The position numbers and the translations under genes are program-made. Shown here in pieces: positions 25,654 to 36,400 of a stretch of DNA of 64,000 nucleotides; the stretch's first letter is position 1, and every line of letters starts with the position of its first letter. The notes beneath the pieces are model-generated. The model saw only the letters and a program-made list of their open reading frames with translations, made no database searches and was not told the DNA's origin. The stretch is taken from positions 124,001 through 188,000 of the forward strand of contig NZ_CANMQT010000005.1 of assembly GCF_947500065.1 (NCBI RefSeq). The letters run 5' to 3'. The DNA is from an uncultured Aquimarina sp. (GTDB lineage: Bacteria; Bacteroidota; Bacteroidia; Flavobacteriales; Flavobacteriaceae).

Positions 25654-28008
25654 ATGATCTTTAATTATATAAAAATCGCTTTCCGTAGTTTACTCAAAAA
25701 CAAAGGCTATAGTTTCCTAAATATTTTTGGCTTAGCTATGGGAATTACCTGCGCAAGTTTAATTTTTCTTTGGGTAGAAGACGAAGTAAGTTTTAATGAT
25801 TCTTTTGCTAAACAAGATCAAATCTACTACATTCCAACCAATCAGAATTATGACGGTGAATGGCGCACATTTTATTCCACACCAGGTCCTCTGGCACAGG
25901 TAATGAAAGACGAGATTCCCGGAATTACAAAAGCCACTCGTTCCAGTTCAGAAGAACGTCTTTTTACTGTTGGTGATAATGCCATTAATAGAAGAGGTCG
26001 ATATGCAGATGCTGATTTTTTAGAAATTTTTAGCCTTAAATTTATAGAAGGAGATAGAGATAAGGCCTTTAATAATCCTGAAGCAATCGTTATTACCAAA
26101 GAAACTGCAGCACAACTTTTCGGAGAAAACACTAAAGTATTTGGAAAAACAATTAAAGTAAACAACCAAGATACGTACCTTATTACAGGAGTTATTGAAA
26201 ACCTTCCAAAAAACGTATCCTTCCCTTTTGATTGGGTTGCTCCTTTTGAAAGATATCGGGATGGTGCAGAGTGGATGACGACGTATGGAAGTAATTTTTC
26301 GGATACTTTTGTTGAACTATCTCCAGAAGCCAATTTTGAAGAAGTTGACAAAAAAGTTCGAGAAATACTACCTATAAAAAACACAAATAGCGATACCTAT
26401 GCTTTTTTACATACCATAAAAGATTGGCATTTAAGATCAAAATTCGAAGGAGGAAAAAAAGTTGGAGGAAAAATCATTTTTGTTCGTCTCTTTTCTATAA
26501 TAGCATTGATAATATTGCTTATCGCCTGTATCAACTTTATGAATTTATCTACCGCTAGAAGTGAAAAAAGAGCGAATGAAGTTGGAGTCAGAAAAGCAAT
26601 AGGGTCTAGTCGTCCAAGGTTGATGATCCAGTTTGTTATCGAATCACTTATGATGGCGTTTTTTGCATCTTTAGTTAGTATACTGTTATTATTCTTGATA
26701 TTACCACAATTCAACCTTCTGATCGAAAAAGAGCTAATACTAGGCTTATCTAATCCCGTTCATATCGGAATCTTATTCACCATAACTATTATTTGTGGAG
26801 TTTTTGCCGGGTTATATCCTGCCTTCTATTTATCCTCTTTTAAACCTGTAGAAGTTTTAAAAGGTTTAAAAGTAACTAGTGGTTCTGCATCTTTTATAAG
26901 AAAAGGATTGGTAGTAGGTCAATTCACAATATCCATTGTGTTCATTATTTGTACCATACTCGTATATCAACAAATTCAGCACGTAAAAAATAGAGATTTA
27001 GGATATAACAAAGATCATTTAATTAGAATGCGTGCTAATGGTAATATTATTGAGAAATTTAGTGTTTTTGAGCAAGACTTAAAAAATACCGGTATTGTTG
27101 AGGGTGTTGCATTAAGTAACTCTCAAATGTTATCTGCTGGTAATAATGGATCAGGTTTGGAATGGCAAGGAGGAACGAATACTGAAGAAGTTTTGATTTC
27201 ATATAGACATGTGAACTCAGATTTTTTTAAGACTACAGGAATAGCCCTTATAGAAGGAAGAGGTTTTAAGAAAAATCAAAACCTGGACAGCACCAATGTA
27301 ATAATAAGTGAATCCTTCGCTAAACTTATGGGTGATGGTTCCCCTATCGGAAAAACGATAACCGGAGGTGATGATGTTTATAATGTAATCGGTATTGCAA
27401 AAAACTACCAATATGGTGATATGTATGGAACAAGTGATCCTGTTATGTTTTTTAATAACCATAACTACGCTCGATATTTCTATATAAAAACCAAATCTGG
27501 GGTAGCCCTAAATGATATGCTTGCCTCTATTGAAAAAGTAATGAAAAAAAATAATCCTGCTTTTCCTTTTGAATATACGTTTGTAGATGAAGCATTTAAT
27601 GCTGTATTTAAAAGTGAACAGTTGGTAGGTAAACTGTCACAAATATTCGCACTACTAGCTATCTTAATTTCTTGCTTGGGACTTTTTGGATTAGCCGCTT
27701 ATACTGCAGAGCAGCGTAGCAAAGAAATTGGAGTAAGAAAAGTATTAGGAGCAAGTGTAACAGGAATCGTAAAACTTTTATCCAAAGATTTTCTGAAATT
27801 AGTATGTATCGCAATTTTGTTAGCTATTCCATTAGCTTGGTTAGTAATGAATAACTGGTTGGAAGATTATGCATATAGAATCGAAATCAACTGGTTCGTT
27901 TTTGTAATCGCAGGATTTGTAGCCATCATAATTGCACTAGCTACTGTAAGTTTTCAAGCCATTAGAGCTGCAATTGCAAATCCAGTAAATAGCTTAAAAA
28001 CTGAATAA
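25654..28008 (+). CDS. MacB-type permease with two FtsX domains, array copy 8 (first of block B)
   Basis: 784 aa, the shortest copy. Signatures SEKRANEVGVRKAIGSS and EQRSKEIGVRKVLGAS, tail ANPVNSLKTE. The start MIFNYIKIAFRSLLKNK resembles copy 1 more than copies 3-7, and so does the middle signature (SEKRA.EVG.RK). TM1 is at about residues 20-40 and the last helices follow LLSKDFLKLVCIAILLAIPLAW. It stands right behind the second control region, so it can be expressed independently of block A. Copy 9 starts 11 bp downstream. Confidence 0.93.
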   Translation: MIFNYIKIAFRSLLKNKGYSFLNIFGLAMGITCASLIFLWVEDEVSFNDSFAKQDQIYYIPTNQNYDGEWRTFYSTPGPLAQVMKDEIPGITKATRSSSEERLFTVGDNAINRRGRYADADFLEIFSLKFIEGDRDKAFNNPEAIVITKETAAQLFGENTKVFGKTIKVNNQDTYLITGVIENLPKNVSFPFDWVAPFERYRDGAEWMTTYGSNFSDTFVELSPEANFEEVDKKVREILPIKNTNSDTYAFLHTIKDWHLRSKFEGGKKVGGKIIFVRLFSIIALIILLIACINFMNLSTARSEKRANEVGVRKAIGSSRPRLMIQFVIESLMMAFFASLVSILLLFLILPQFNLLIEKELILGLSNPVHIGILFTITIICGVFAGLYPAFYLSSFKPVEVLKGLKVTSGSASFIRKGLVVGQFTISIVFIICTILVYQQIQHVKNRDLGYNKDHLIRMRANGNIIEKFSVFEQDLKNTGIVEGVALSNSQMLSAGNNGSGLEWQGGTNTEEVLISYRHVNSDFFKTTGIALIEGRGFKKNQNLDSTNVIISESFAKLMGDGSPIGKTITGGDDVYNVIGIAKNYQYGDMYGTSDPVMFFNNHNYARYFYIKTKSGVALNDMLASIEKVMKKNNPAFPFEYTFVDEAFNAVFKSEQLVGKLSQIFALLAILISCLGLFGLAAYTAEQRSKEIGVRKVLGASVTGIVKLLSKDFLKLVCIAILLAIPLAWLVMNNWLEDYAYRIEINWFVFVIAGFVAIIIALATVSFQAIRAAIANPVNSLKTE

Positions 28009-28019
28009 AAATAGTAGCG

Positions 28020-30419
28020 ATGGTTAGAAATTATATAAAAATAGCATTCAGAAATTTTTGGCGAAACAAGCTCAATAGTTTTATCAACTTAGTTGGATTG
28101 TCTTTAGGATTGGCAGCTTGTATTCTCATAACAATGTATGTGTCTCATGAGAAAAGTTATGACCAGTTTCACACAGATTCTAATCGCATTTTCAATATCG
28201 CTGGAAAGTTTAAAATGGGGGATTCTGATATAAGGATGATCAGGTTGAGTTCAGTGGTATCCAAACGATTAAAAGAAAGGGACCCAAACGTTGAAGACGC
28301 CTTTCGCTATTATAAATATAACGACCCTATAAGCGTAAAGACCAGCAAATCTAGTCCCGAAACATTTTCTGAAGATAATACTGCAGCAGTTGACGCAAAT
28401 TTTTTCTCTTTCTTTTCTTTTGATTTATTGAGAGGCGATGCATCTAAAGTTTTAGAAAATCCATTTTCTGTGGTTTTAACTAATGAAACTGCAGAAAAAT
28501 ACTTTGGAACAGTTAACCCAATAGGAAAACAAATTATTGTAAAACAAGACAGCATCTATAATTTTACGGTTACTGGTGTTGTAAAGCAATTTCCAACCAA
28601 TTCTTCAATTAAAGCAGATATTCTAATATCTATGTCTAGTTTACCGCTCATGAAAGAAACCGAGGCTTTATTTGAATCTAAGCTATTTCAAGGTGGAAGT
28701 TTTGCAACCTATTTAAAACTAAAGGATATTAATAAACTAGTTTCAGTGGAAGATAGCGCTACTGAATTAGGTAAACTCGATAGCGACGATTCAGAAACGA
28801 GCACATATTCGCTAGCGCCATTTACCAATACGCATTCAGACCAAATAAATACTGGACGTTTTAATTATTTAAACGTATTTCCTATTGTTGCTTTACTTAT
28901 TTTAATTTTAGCACTCACAAACTACATAAGCTTAACGACTGCGAGAGCAGGCACAAGAGCAAAAGAAGTAGGTGTGCGTAAAATAAGTGGTGCGAACAGA
29001 AAAAGTCTAGCATTGCAATTTTATATAGAATCTGGGGTTTTTGTCTGCATATCTTTCCTACTAGGTTTATTTATCACAGCTATTTTTAAAGACCATTTTT
29101 TAGCGTTATTGAATATAGAAATTGATAGTTCGTTTTTCTTTAATTGGTCATTTATAACTGTGCTAATAGGTCTTTTGGTATTTGCAGTAATTACTTCAGG
29201 TGTATATCCTGCGATGGTATTATCAAGGTTTAATCCTATTAAAAATTTCAGAAATAAATTAGGAAAAAATACGGGAAGTGTTACTGTAAGAAAAGTAACG
29301 ACAACGCTACAATTTACAATTGCAGTATTATTGGTAGTTTGTGGTGTTGTAATGGCTACGCAATTAGATTTTATGCGGAATAAAGACACTGGTTTGCAGA
29401 AGTCAAATATTATTATGATTCCTGTAGAAACCACTATAAATACAAATGCTACCGCTTTTAGAAATGAAATTGAAAAACTTCCAGAAGTAACCCAAACATC
29501 AGTTGCCACAAATACAATGTATGGTGGTTATAATATATACTTCAGTACAAAAGAAAATAGTGACGAAAGTTATTCGGTAGCAACCTTTAATGTAGATGAG
29601 CATTTTATTGAAACACTTGGTGTATCATGGTATTTACAGCCCAAAGAACGAACAGCTTTTTCAGAAAACAAGAAAATTATTATTAATCAAAAAACAATTA
29701 GCGACTTAGGACTAAAACCAGACCCACGAGGCGAACAAATAAGTTTCGGAAGTCTGTTTTTTGAAATTGCAGGTGTTGTAAAAGATTTTAATTACACCTC
29801 GTTAGAAAGTCCTATAAAACCGCTTGCGTTTTTTGTAAGCTCAGAAGCTTCTGCCAATAAAGAAATGATGGGTAATTTCAGTTCGTGTCTTTATGTAAAA
29901 TATGCAGATGAGGCCGAATTATCGACATTAATGAATAAAATCGAAATGGTTTACACAGATTTTGACGAAACTACACCATTTAGTTACCAATTTATGGACG
30001 ATGCTTTTGATAAACTATACAAAGCCGAAGAACGCATGTCTTCTATGTTTTACATTTTTATGGTTTTGGCATTGGTAATAGCAGGTCTAGGTTTATTAGG
30101 CTTAGTAACTTTTGCTTCAGAGCAGCGTGTAAAAGAAATTGGCATTCGTAAAGTGTTAGGTGCTTCAATTTCAGAAATCGTATTGTTACTCTCTACAGAT
30201 TTTATGAAGCTCGTATTTTTAGCGATAATCATCGCATTACCAATAGCTTGGTATTTGGCAGATAACTGGCTTAATTATTTTGCATACAGAATTGATATGC
30301 CATGGTGGTCCTTTGTAATAGCTAGTTTAGTAGCCATAATATTATCAATGACAACAGTGAGTTATAGAGCTGTAAAAGCCGCAATCGCAAATCCAGTAAA
30401 TAGTTTAAAAACAGAATAA
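28020..30419 (+). CDS. MacB-type permease with two FtsX domains, array copy 9
   Basis: 799 aa. Signatures GTRAKEVGVRKISGAN and EQRVKEIGIRKVLGAS, tail ANPVNSLKTE. It is more diverged from the others than they are from each other in the middle part: NYISLTTARA replaces the NFxNLSTA motif, and the linker before TM5 reads RKVTTTLQFTIAVLLVVCG. It also appears to use GCG and GCA alanine codons more freely than its neighbours, but I did not count them. It follows copy 8 by 11 bp and precedes the DUF2807 gene by 18 bp, so block B is one tight operon. Confidence 0.92.
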   Translation: MVRNYIKIAFRNFWRNKLNSFINLVGLSLGLAACILITMYVSHEKSYDQFHTDSNRIFNIAGKFKMGDSDIRMIRLSSVVSKRLKERDPNVEDAFRYYKYNDPISVKTSKSSPETFSEDNTAAVDANFFSFFSFDLLRGDASKVLENPFSVVLTNETAEKYFGTVNPIGKQIIVKQDSIYNFTVTGVVKQFPTNSSIKADILISMSSLPLMKETEALFESKLFQGGSFATYLKLKDINKLVSVEDSATELGKLDSDDSETSTYSLAPFTNTHSDQINTGRFNYLNVFPIVALLILILALTNYISLTTARAGTRAKEVGVRKISGANRKSLALQFYIESGVFVCISFLLGLFITAIFKDHFLALLNIEIDSSFFFNWSFITVLIGLLVFAVITSGVYPAMVLSRFNPIKNFRNKLGKNTGSVTVRKVTTTLQFTIAVLLVVCGVVMATQLDFMRNKDTGLQKSNIIMIPVETTINTNATAFRNEIEKLPEVTQTSVATNTMYGGYNIYFSTKENSDESYSVATFNVDEHFIETLGVSWYLQPKERTAFSENKKIIINQKTISDLGLKPDPRGEQISFGSLFFEIAGVVKDFNYTSLESPIKPLAFFVSSEASANKEMMGNFSSCLYVKYADEAELSTLMNKIEMVYTDFDETTPFSYQFMDDAFDKLYKAEERMSSMFYIFMVLALVIAGLGLLGLVTFASEQRVKEIGIRKVLGASISEIVLLLSTDFMKLVFLAIIIALPIAWYLADNWLNYFAYRIDMPWWSFVIASLVAIILSMTTVSYRAVKAAIANPVNSLKTE

Positions 30420-30437
30420 CAAATAAAAATATTAAAC

Positions 30438-31181
30438 ATGAAACATCTAAAACATTTATTAACCTTACTACTAGTTACCAGTATACAACTAGGAATAGCA
30501 CAAACAAGAACAACTGTTGATTCTTTCGAAAAAGTAATCATTAGTCCACATATAGAGGCCACCTTTGTAGAGAGTAATGAAGAATCTGTAATCATCGAAG
30601 AAAGTACAGAACCGGAAGACAAAATAAATATTGAAGTAAAAGGAAATGTGCTGCGTGTTTATTTGGATGATGCTAAGGAAACTACCAAAAATGAAACGGT
30701 AATCATAAATGGAACGAAAAGACAAGTACCTATTTATAAAGGAAAAGTACTTACCATTACCGTAAATTATAAACAGCTCAAAACGCTTTCTATTAGAGGA
30801 GAACAAGCAACACTATGTAAAAGTAAGATCGATAGAGAAACATTTCGATTAAAAATTTACGGAGAATCACAAATCGTTTTGAATGATGTTAATTTAGAAT
30901 ACCTAGATGTGGATATTTATGGAGCCAGTACCTTAGAAATAAAAAATGGAAATATCGAAAATCAAAAAATTACAGCCTATGGAGAAAGCTTTACCAACCT
31001 ACTTGGCGTAGATAATAAAAACACAAAATTGAAAGCTTTCGGAGAAGCTGAATTTAAAATACAAGCATCCAATCGTATTAAACTTACAGCTTTTGGAGAG
31101 GCAAGATTATACTACAAAGGCGATGCCAGTATACAAAAAGGCCTGAACATTGGAGAAGTAAAAATATCAGAAATTCAATAA
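30438..31181 (+). CDS. Secreted DUF2807 (head GIN) domain protein
   Basis: 247 aa with signal peptide MKHLKHLLTLLLVTSIQLGIAQ. The mature part is a repetitive beta-helix-like domain with short recurring strands: IYGESQIVLNDV, IYGASTLEIKNG, AYGESFTNLLGV, AFGEAEFKIQAS, AFGEARLYYKGD. This is the pattern of the putative auto-transporter adhesin family (DUF2807) found widely in Bacteroidota. Its biochemical role is not known. Its place between permease copy 9 and the second ATPase in a tight operon suggests an envelope function tied to the transporter, such as damage sensing or a substrate-binding accessory. That is inference only. Confidence 0.88.
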   Translation: MKHLKHLLTLLLVTSIQLGIAQTRTTVDSFEKVIISPHIEATFVESNEESVIIEESTEPEDKINIEVKGNVLRVYLDDAKETTKNETVIINGTKRQVPIYKGKVLTITVNYKQLKTLSIRGEQATLCKSKIDRETFRLKIYGESQIVLNDVNLEYLDVDIYGASTLEIKNGNIENQKITAYGESFTNLLGVDNKNTKLKAFGEAEFKIQASNRIKLTAFGEARLYYKGDASIQKGLNIGEVKISEIQ

Positions 31182-31206
31182 TACTAATCATCATCAAAAA
31201 ACAAAT

Positions 31207-31875
31207 ATGATCTTACAACTTAACAACGCCGCCAGAGTAATTAGTTCTGGAGGAAAAAAAATAGCATTACTTGAAAATATAGATTTAAATGTTAATGAAG
31301 GAGAGTTTATTTCATTAATGGGTCCATCAGGATCCGGTAAATCTACATTATTGAACTGCATCGGCATGCTTGATAATTTCACCGATGGTGGTTATACTTT
31401 TTTAGATGAACAGGTGCATACTATGAAAGAAAAACAACGATCTAAACTATACAAAGAGTATATCGGTTTTGTATTTCAGGCATATCATCTTATCGACGAA
31501 CTAACTGTTTATGAAAACATAGAAACTCCTCTACTCTACAAAAATGTAAAGTCCTCAGAAAGAAAAGCGCTGGTAGCTGATATGTTAGATCGTTTTAATA
31601 TTGTTGGTAAAAAAGATTTATTTCCATCTCAATTAAGTGGTGGACAACAGCAATTGGTTGGAATTGCCAGAGCGCTGATTACGAAACCAAAATTAATTTT
31701 GGCGGATGAACCTACTGGGAATTTAAATTCTAAGCAAAGTACCGAAATCATGGAGTTATTTTCAGAATTAAATAAGGAAGGCGTAACAATAATACAAGCC
31801 ACACATTCTGAAAGCAACGCTTCTTATGGCTCAAGAATTATTAATTTATTAGACGGGAGTATCGTCTCTGAATAA
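31207..31875 (+). CDS. MacB/LolD-type ABC transporter ATPase (second copy, variant motifs)
   Basis: 222 aa nucleotide-binding domain. Walker A GPSGSGKST, Q-loop FVFQAYHL, Walker B LILADEP and H-loop ATHSESN are intact. Two departures from the first copy at 7402 stand out. The signature continues LSGGQQQLVGIARA, with Leu where the first copy has Arg. The D-loop reads TGNLNSKQS, with Asn in place of the usual Asp. The D-loop Asp helps couple the two ATP sites, so this copy may be slower or may act in a heterodimer with the first ATPase; that is inference. It lies 25 bp after DUF2807 and 11 bp before the TolC-type gene. Confidence 0.93.
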   Translation: MILQLNNAARVISSGGKKIALLENIDLNVNEGEFISLMGPSGSGKSTLLNCIGMLDNFTDGGYTFLDEQVHTMKEKQRSKLYKEYIGFVFQAYHLIDELTVYENIETPLLYKNVKSSERKALVADMLDRFNIVGKKDLFPSQLSGGQQQLVGIARALITKPKLILADEPTGNLNSKQSTEIMELFSELNKEGVTIIQATHSESNASYGSRIINLLDGSIVSE

Positions 31876-31886
31876 TCTACAATAAC

Positions 31887-33308
31887 ATGTCACTGAAATC
31901 AATTATTTATATCAGTGTTTTTCTTTTCCAATTCGTTGGTTTTACACAAAGAAAAGACACCGAAAGGTATTCCCTTGCCCAATGTATAGAAATAGCATTA
32001 GAAAACAATTTAGATCTAAAATCTACTGTTTTAAATGCTAACACTGCTAAAATTAATCACAGACAAGCAAAAACAAATATACTACCATCCCTAAATGGTA
32101 ATTATAATATAGGTGTAAACAACGGAAGAAGTATTGATCCTTTTACCAATGATTTTATAAATCAAGAGCTTACTTTTTCTAATGCACAGTTAAGCCTGGA
32201 TGCTACAATATTTAATGGTTTTAGATTAATAAACTCCTTACGTCAACAGCGATTAAACAGATTAGCTTCTGAACAAGAAATTCAAGAAGCACAGCAAACA
32301 CTAATCTTGAATGTAACCTTAGCATATCTTCAGGTATTAAATAGCGGAGACATTTTAGAATTAGCAAAAAACCGTGAGGAAACTACACAAAAGCAGCTAA
32401 AAAGGCAGCAAGACTTATTTGATGAAGAAATAGGTAATCCAGCAGATTTTGCAGATATCAAAGGACAAAAAACAATCGATGAAACGAACATTTTAATTCT
32501 AGAAAGTGCTTTTAAAAACGCTAAGTTAAATCTATTACAATTACTGAATCTAAAAAATGATATTAGCATTAGTACCACAGATGTTTTATTAAATTTAGAT
32601 CCTTATATGGAGTCCTCTGAAAATGTGTTTTCAGATGCACTAGAGAATTTAGCTACATTTAAGGCAAAAGAACTAAGAGTAGAGGCCGCAAGAAAAGGTG
32701 TACACGTTGCTAGAGCACAATACATTCCAGAGGTTTCTTTCTTTGGGCGACTAAACACAAATTACTCTAGTGTAGCAGAAACTTTTACAGAAACTGGTTC
32801 TAGTATTGTAGAAACAGGTGATTTTGTAACCATCAATAATCAAGAAATTCCTGTACAAACGAATCAATCAATATTTACAGGTACGCAAATAGATTATGGA
32901 GATCAGTTTGATAACAATCTAAATACAGTAATAGGTGTAGCTGTCAACATTCCCTTATTTAATGGGTTTAGAGCTAAAAACAATGTTGCTTTAGAAAAAA
33001 TTAAGGTAAACGAATCGATACTAGAATTACAAAGAACAGAACAACAAATCAAGAATGCCATTGACCAAGTATACTTTGATATGCAAAATGCTTTTAAACG
33101 CCATAATAGTTTCCTAAAACAGGTAGAAGCATTCGAGGAATCGTTTCGCGTGAATGAAATTCGTTTTAATAATGGCGTATCTAATTTTTTAGCATATATA
33201 ACCAGTAAAAACAATCTAGATACTGCAAAAACCAATCTAACTAATGCTAAATATGAATATTTACTACGTGTTAAAATATTAGAATTTTATCGAGGAAATA
33301 CGCTTTGA
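31887..33308 (+). CDS. TolC-type outer-membrane efflux protein
   Basis: 473 aa with signal peptide (about residues 1-20, ending GFTQR). It opens with the family hallmark SLAQCIEIALENNLDLKS, has an internal duplication of long helices rich in N, A, Q and L, and contains GVAVNIPLFNGFRAKN at the start of the second half. These are the marks of outer-membrane efflux proteins that form the trimeric duct for adaptor-linked exporters. It is the last gene of block B and the only such gene in the locus, so it presumably completes the trans-envelope pathway with the adaptor at 6123. A strong hairpin terminator follows at 33366. Confidence 0.94.
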   Translation: MSLKSIIYISVFLFQFVGFTQRKDTERYSLAQCIEIALENNLDLKSTVLNANTAKINHRQAKTNILPSLNGNYNIGVNNGRSIDPFTNDFINQELTFSNAQLSLDATIFNGFRLINSLRQQRLNRLASEQEIQEAQQTLILNVTLAYLQVLNSGDILELAKNREETTQKQLKRQQDLFDEEIGNPADFADIKGQKTIDETNILILESAFKNAKLNLLQLLNLKNDISISTTDVLLNLDPYMESSENVFSDALENLATFKAKELRVEAARKGVHVARAQYIPEVSFFGRLNTNYSSVAETFTETGSSIVETGDFVTINNQEIPVQTNQSIFTGTQIDYGDQFDNNLNTVIGVAVNIPLFNGFRAKNNVALEKIKVNESILELQRTEQQIKNAIDQVYFDMQNAFKRHNSFLKQVEAFEESFRVNEIRFNNGVSNFLAYITSKNNLDTAKTNLTNAKYEYLLRVKILEFYRGNTL

Positions 33309-33365
33309 TTGTAAAGTAACCTAGTACAATAAACTCTTTAACTTTTCATCCAAAAAAAGATTTAT

Positions 33366-33396
33366 AAAAAACCCGGAACAAATGTTCCGGGTTTTT
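33366..33396. terminator. Bidirectional intrinsic terminator
   Basis: A perfect hairpin has arms CCCGGAACA and TGTTCCGGG with an AA loop, flanked by an A-run and a T-run, so it can work from both sides. It separates the TolC-type gene (plus) from the T9SS surface protein (minus), which converge here. A near-identical copy is at 37377-37407. Confidence 0.9.
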
Positions 33397-33420
33397 CTTT
33401 ATACTTGTTGTTATAAATAT

Positions 33421-36400
33421 TTATTGTTTAATAATTCTTTGGGTTAATGAACCATTTTCAGAATACACAGTCATCAAATACACTCCTGATTCCATAGATG
33501 AAATATCAATGGTATTAACTTCAGAAGTGGAGTTCAGTACTTTAGAAATAATCATTTTACCTCGAATATCAAAGATTTCTGCTTTTTCTATACGTAAACT
33601 AGTATCCGTATGTATAGTAATGCTATTAGTTGCTGGAATAGGATACAATCGTACACCGGTTGCTAGTAGTTCATCATCAACACCTAATAAGTTATCATAC
33701 GTAATACTAAATTGAGGAGCAGCTTCATTTCCTGTCATTCCTCCATCCACAGCAACATTAGCATTTACATCTATAGTAACATTACCTGCTGCTGTAGGAA
33801 TAATATCCACTGTATACACAGCTCCTGATCCGCTAAAATTAGAAGTAGTACCATTACCTACAGTGATCTCTCCTTCTACAAAACCTGTTACACTTCCAGA
33901 AAAAGTAATCGTTACTGGTATTGGGTTTGCTCCAGTTGGACCAATCTCTGTAGAAGTAATCGCAACAGTTTGACCTGTAATATCAGCGGATAATGTTGGT
34001 TGCGTTAGAGTATAATTTCCAGAATCAGTTCCTGAGATGCTATATCCAGTAGTATTGATCGTAATTCCTGTACCTCCATTTGGAGAAGCAAAGATAAATA
34101 CCGGTGATCCACCTAAGGTAACATCATCTGCTCCTATAATACCTGATAAAGCTGCAGTTCCACTTGCTGTAGCTGCTGTGGTTCCATCATATATCTTATC
34201 ATCGCCTGTAATTCCTGTAACCGTTAATGGTGCTTGAGTAATATCTGCTGATAATGTTGGTTGGGTAAGCGTATAGTTTCCTGCGTCAACTCCACCAAGT
34301 GTATATCCTGTGGTAGTAATTGTAATTCCTGTTCCTACATTCGATGATGCGAATGCATACACTGGTGTACCAATCAAGGTAACATCATCACCTCCTGATA
34401 CTCCTGATAAAGCAGCCGTTCCGCTTGCACTTGCTACAGTGGTTCCATCATATATTTTGTTATCTCCTGTAAGACCTGTAATGGTTAATGGAAGTATATT
34501 AGAAATTGTATATGTTTCATCAGTTACTGGGGCAGTTGTTGATAATACACCTCCTCCACCTGATGAGATTGTTGCTTCGAATGTTAGATCTGCAGATGCC
34601 AGTGCTGATGGTATGTATATAATTCCACCAGCAAATGGGTCTCCAGCTAATGCATCGAAAGTAAGTGATGATCCAAATGCTCCTGTAATTCTAATTGTAT
34701 ATACACTTCCAGAAGTTACTGTGGCAGGAGTAGAAAAAGTAAATTTTTGTTTATATGCAGTAAATTGATCAACGAAAGTCACTGCTTCGGTAGCTAAAAC
34801 GGTACCAGTTAAACCATCTCCTAAGCGAAGTTCCAGTGTTCCGGCACCACTATAAGTTGCAGCTACATTCATATAAAAAGTAACATCTATCAAATTACCA
34901 TCTGAAGAGGCTGTAAACGACTGTCCAATTTCTGTTTGAGCGATTGTATTACCAGTAGCTGTTTGACTTAAAACAGATCCTGTGAACTCTTCAATATTAT
35001 TTGAACCAGAAACACCGCCATTACCTTTTATATCTAAATTCAATGTACCGTTTGAACTGGTTACTTCTGTTACGGTCACATCATAAATAGATGTGCTGAT
35101 TGGAGTAACCAAACTAATAATACCATCACCTGCAGATGTTCCACTTAATGCAAAATCGCTAACATCAACATTTATAACTGGCTTTGCAAACGTTACTCGA
35201 AATATAACCTGATCCGCACTTGTTGTTGCATCAGTTGGGTCTGACCTTACAATTGATGTAATTATAACTGGTGCAGCAGTAATATCAGCTGATAATGTAG
35301 GCTGCGTCAGTGTATAGTTACCTGAATCAGTTCCATTAATAGTATAACCAGTAGTAGTAATCGTGATTCCTGTTCCTACATTAGCACTGGCAAAGGTAAA
35401 GACTGGTGAACCACCTAAAGTAACATCATCTCCTACCTCTACTCCAGATAAACTTGCGGTTCCTGTGGCAGTTGCAGCAGTCGTTCCATCATCTACTTTG
35501 TTGTCTCCAGTAATTCCTGTAATCGTTAAGGCTTTGGCTGTAATGTCTGCTGATGTGGTTGGTTGAGTCAACGTATAGTTTCCTGCATCCGTCCCTGATA
35601 TTACAAAACCTGTGGTGTTTACTGTAATTCCTGTACCTACATTTGCGGACGCAAAAGTAGAGACTGGTGCACCTCCTATACTTACAATATCGCCTGGTAT
35701 CACCCCTGTTAAAGTATCCGTTCCGCCGGTTGTCCCTGAAGTCGTACCATCATAAACTTTATTACTTACAGTAATCCCTAACATAGTTAATTCTTTAGCA
35801 GTAATATCTGCTGAAAGTGTCGGTTGCGTTAAGGTATATTTTCCGGCATCAGTTCCAGAGATCGTATAGCCTGTTGTGGTTATCGTGATTCCTGTACCCA
35901 CGTTTGCTGATGCAAAAGTAAAGACTGGACTTCCTCCTAAACTAACATCATCTCCTACTTCTACTCCTGCTAAGGATGCTGTTCCTGTGGCACTTGCCGC
36001 AGTTGTATCATCATATACTTTGTCATCGCCTGTTATACCTGTAATGGTTAAAACTCCCAGTGCTGTGGTGTCATTGGCATTCAGTCCTGTAGTTTCATAG
36101 GTTTCTATTCCAGTACAATCGTTATAGGCATATACCTGGAAAAAATATTGTGTCCCTGGATCTAAACCTGTTATTGTTACTGTTGGTGAATTTGATATTC
36201 CAAAGTAAATAGGTTGTTGTCCTGCATTATTCCAATTAAGATTGGCCACTGGCTCATCTCCGTCATTTGGTGCCGAAAAACTATTAGTACTATTGATATA
36301 TACTGTATATCCTGTTGCACCGCCTGCTGGTGCAGTAAAACTATTCAACGTAAGTGTTGATGATGTTTCTGCTCCAAATGATGCACTCGTAGCCTGTGCT

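Noticed and set aside
8121..30419. The idea that the nine similar genes are an assembly artefact
   Set aside because: The bodies are too diverged (different exposed domains, lengths and spacers) to come from misassembly; only copies 1 and 2 are close, and they differ throughout.
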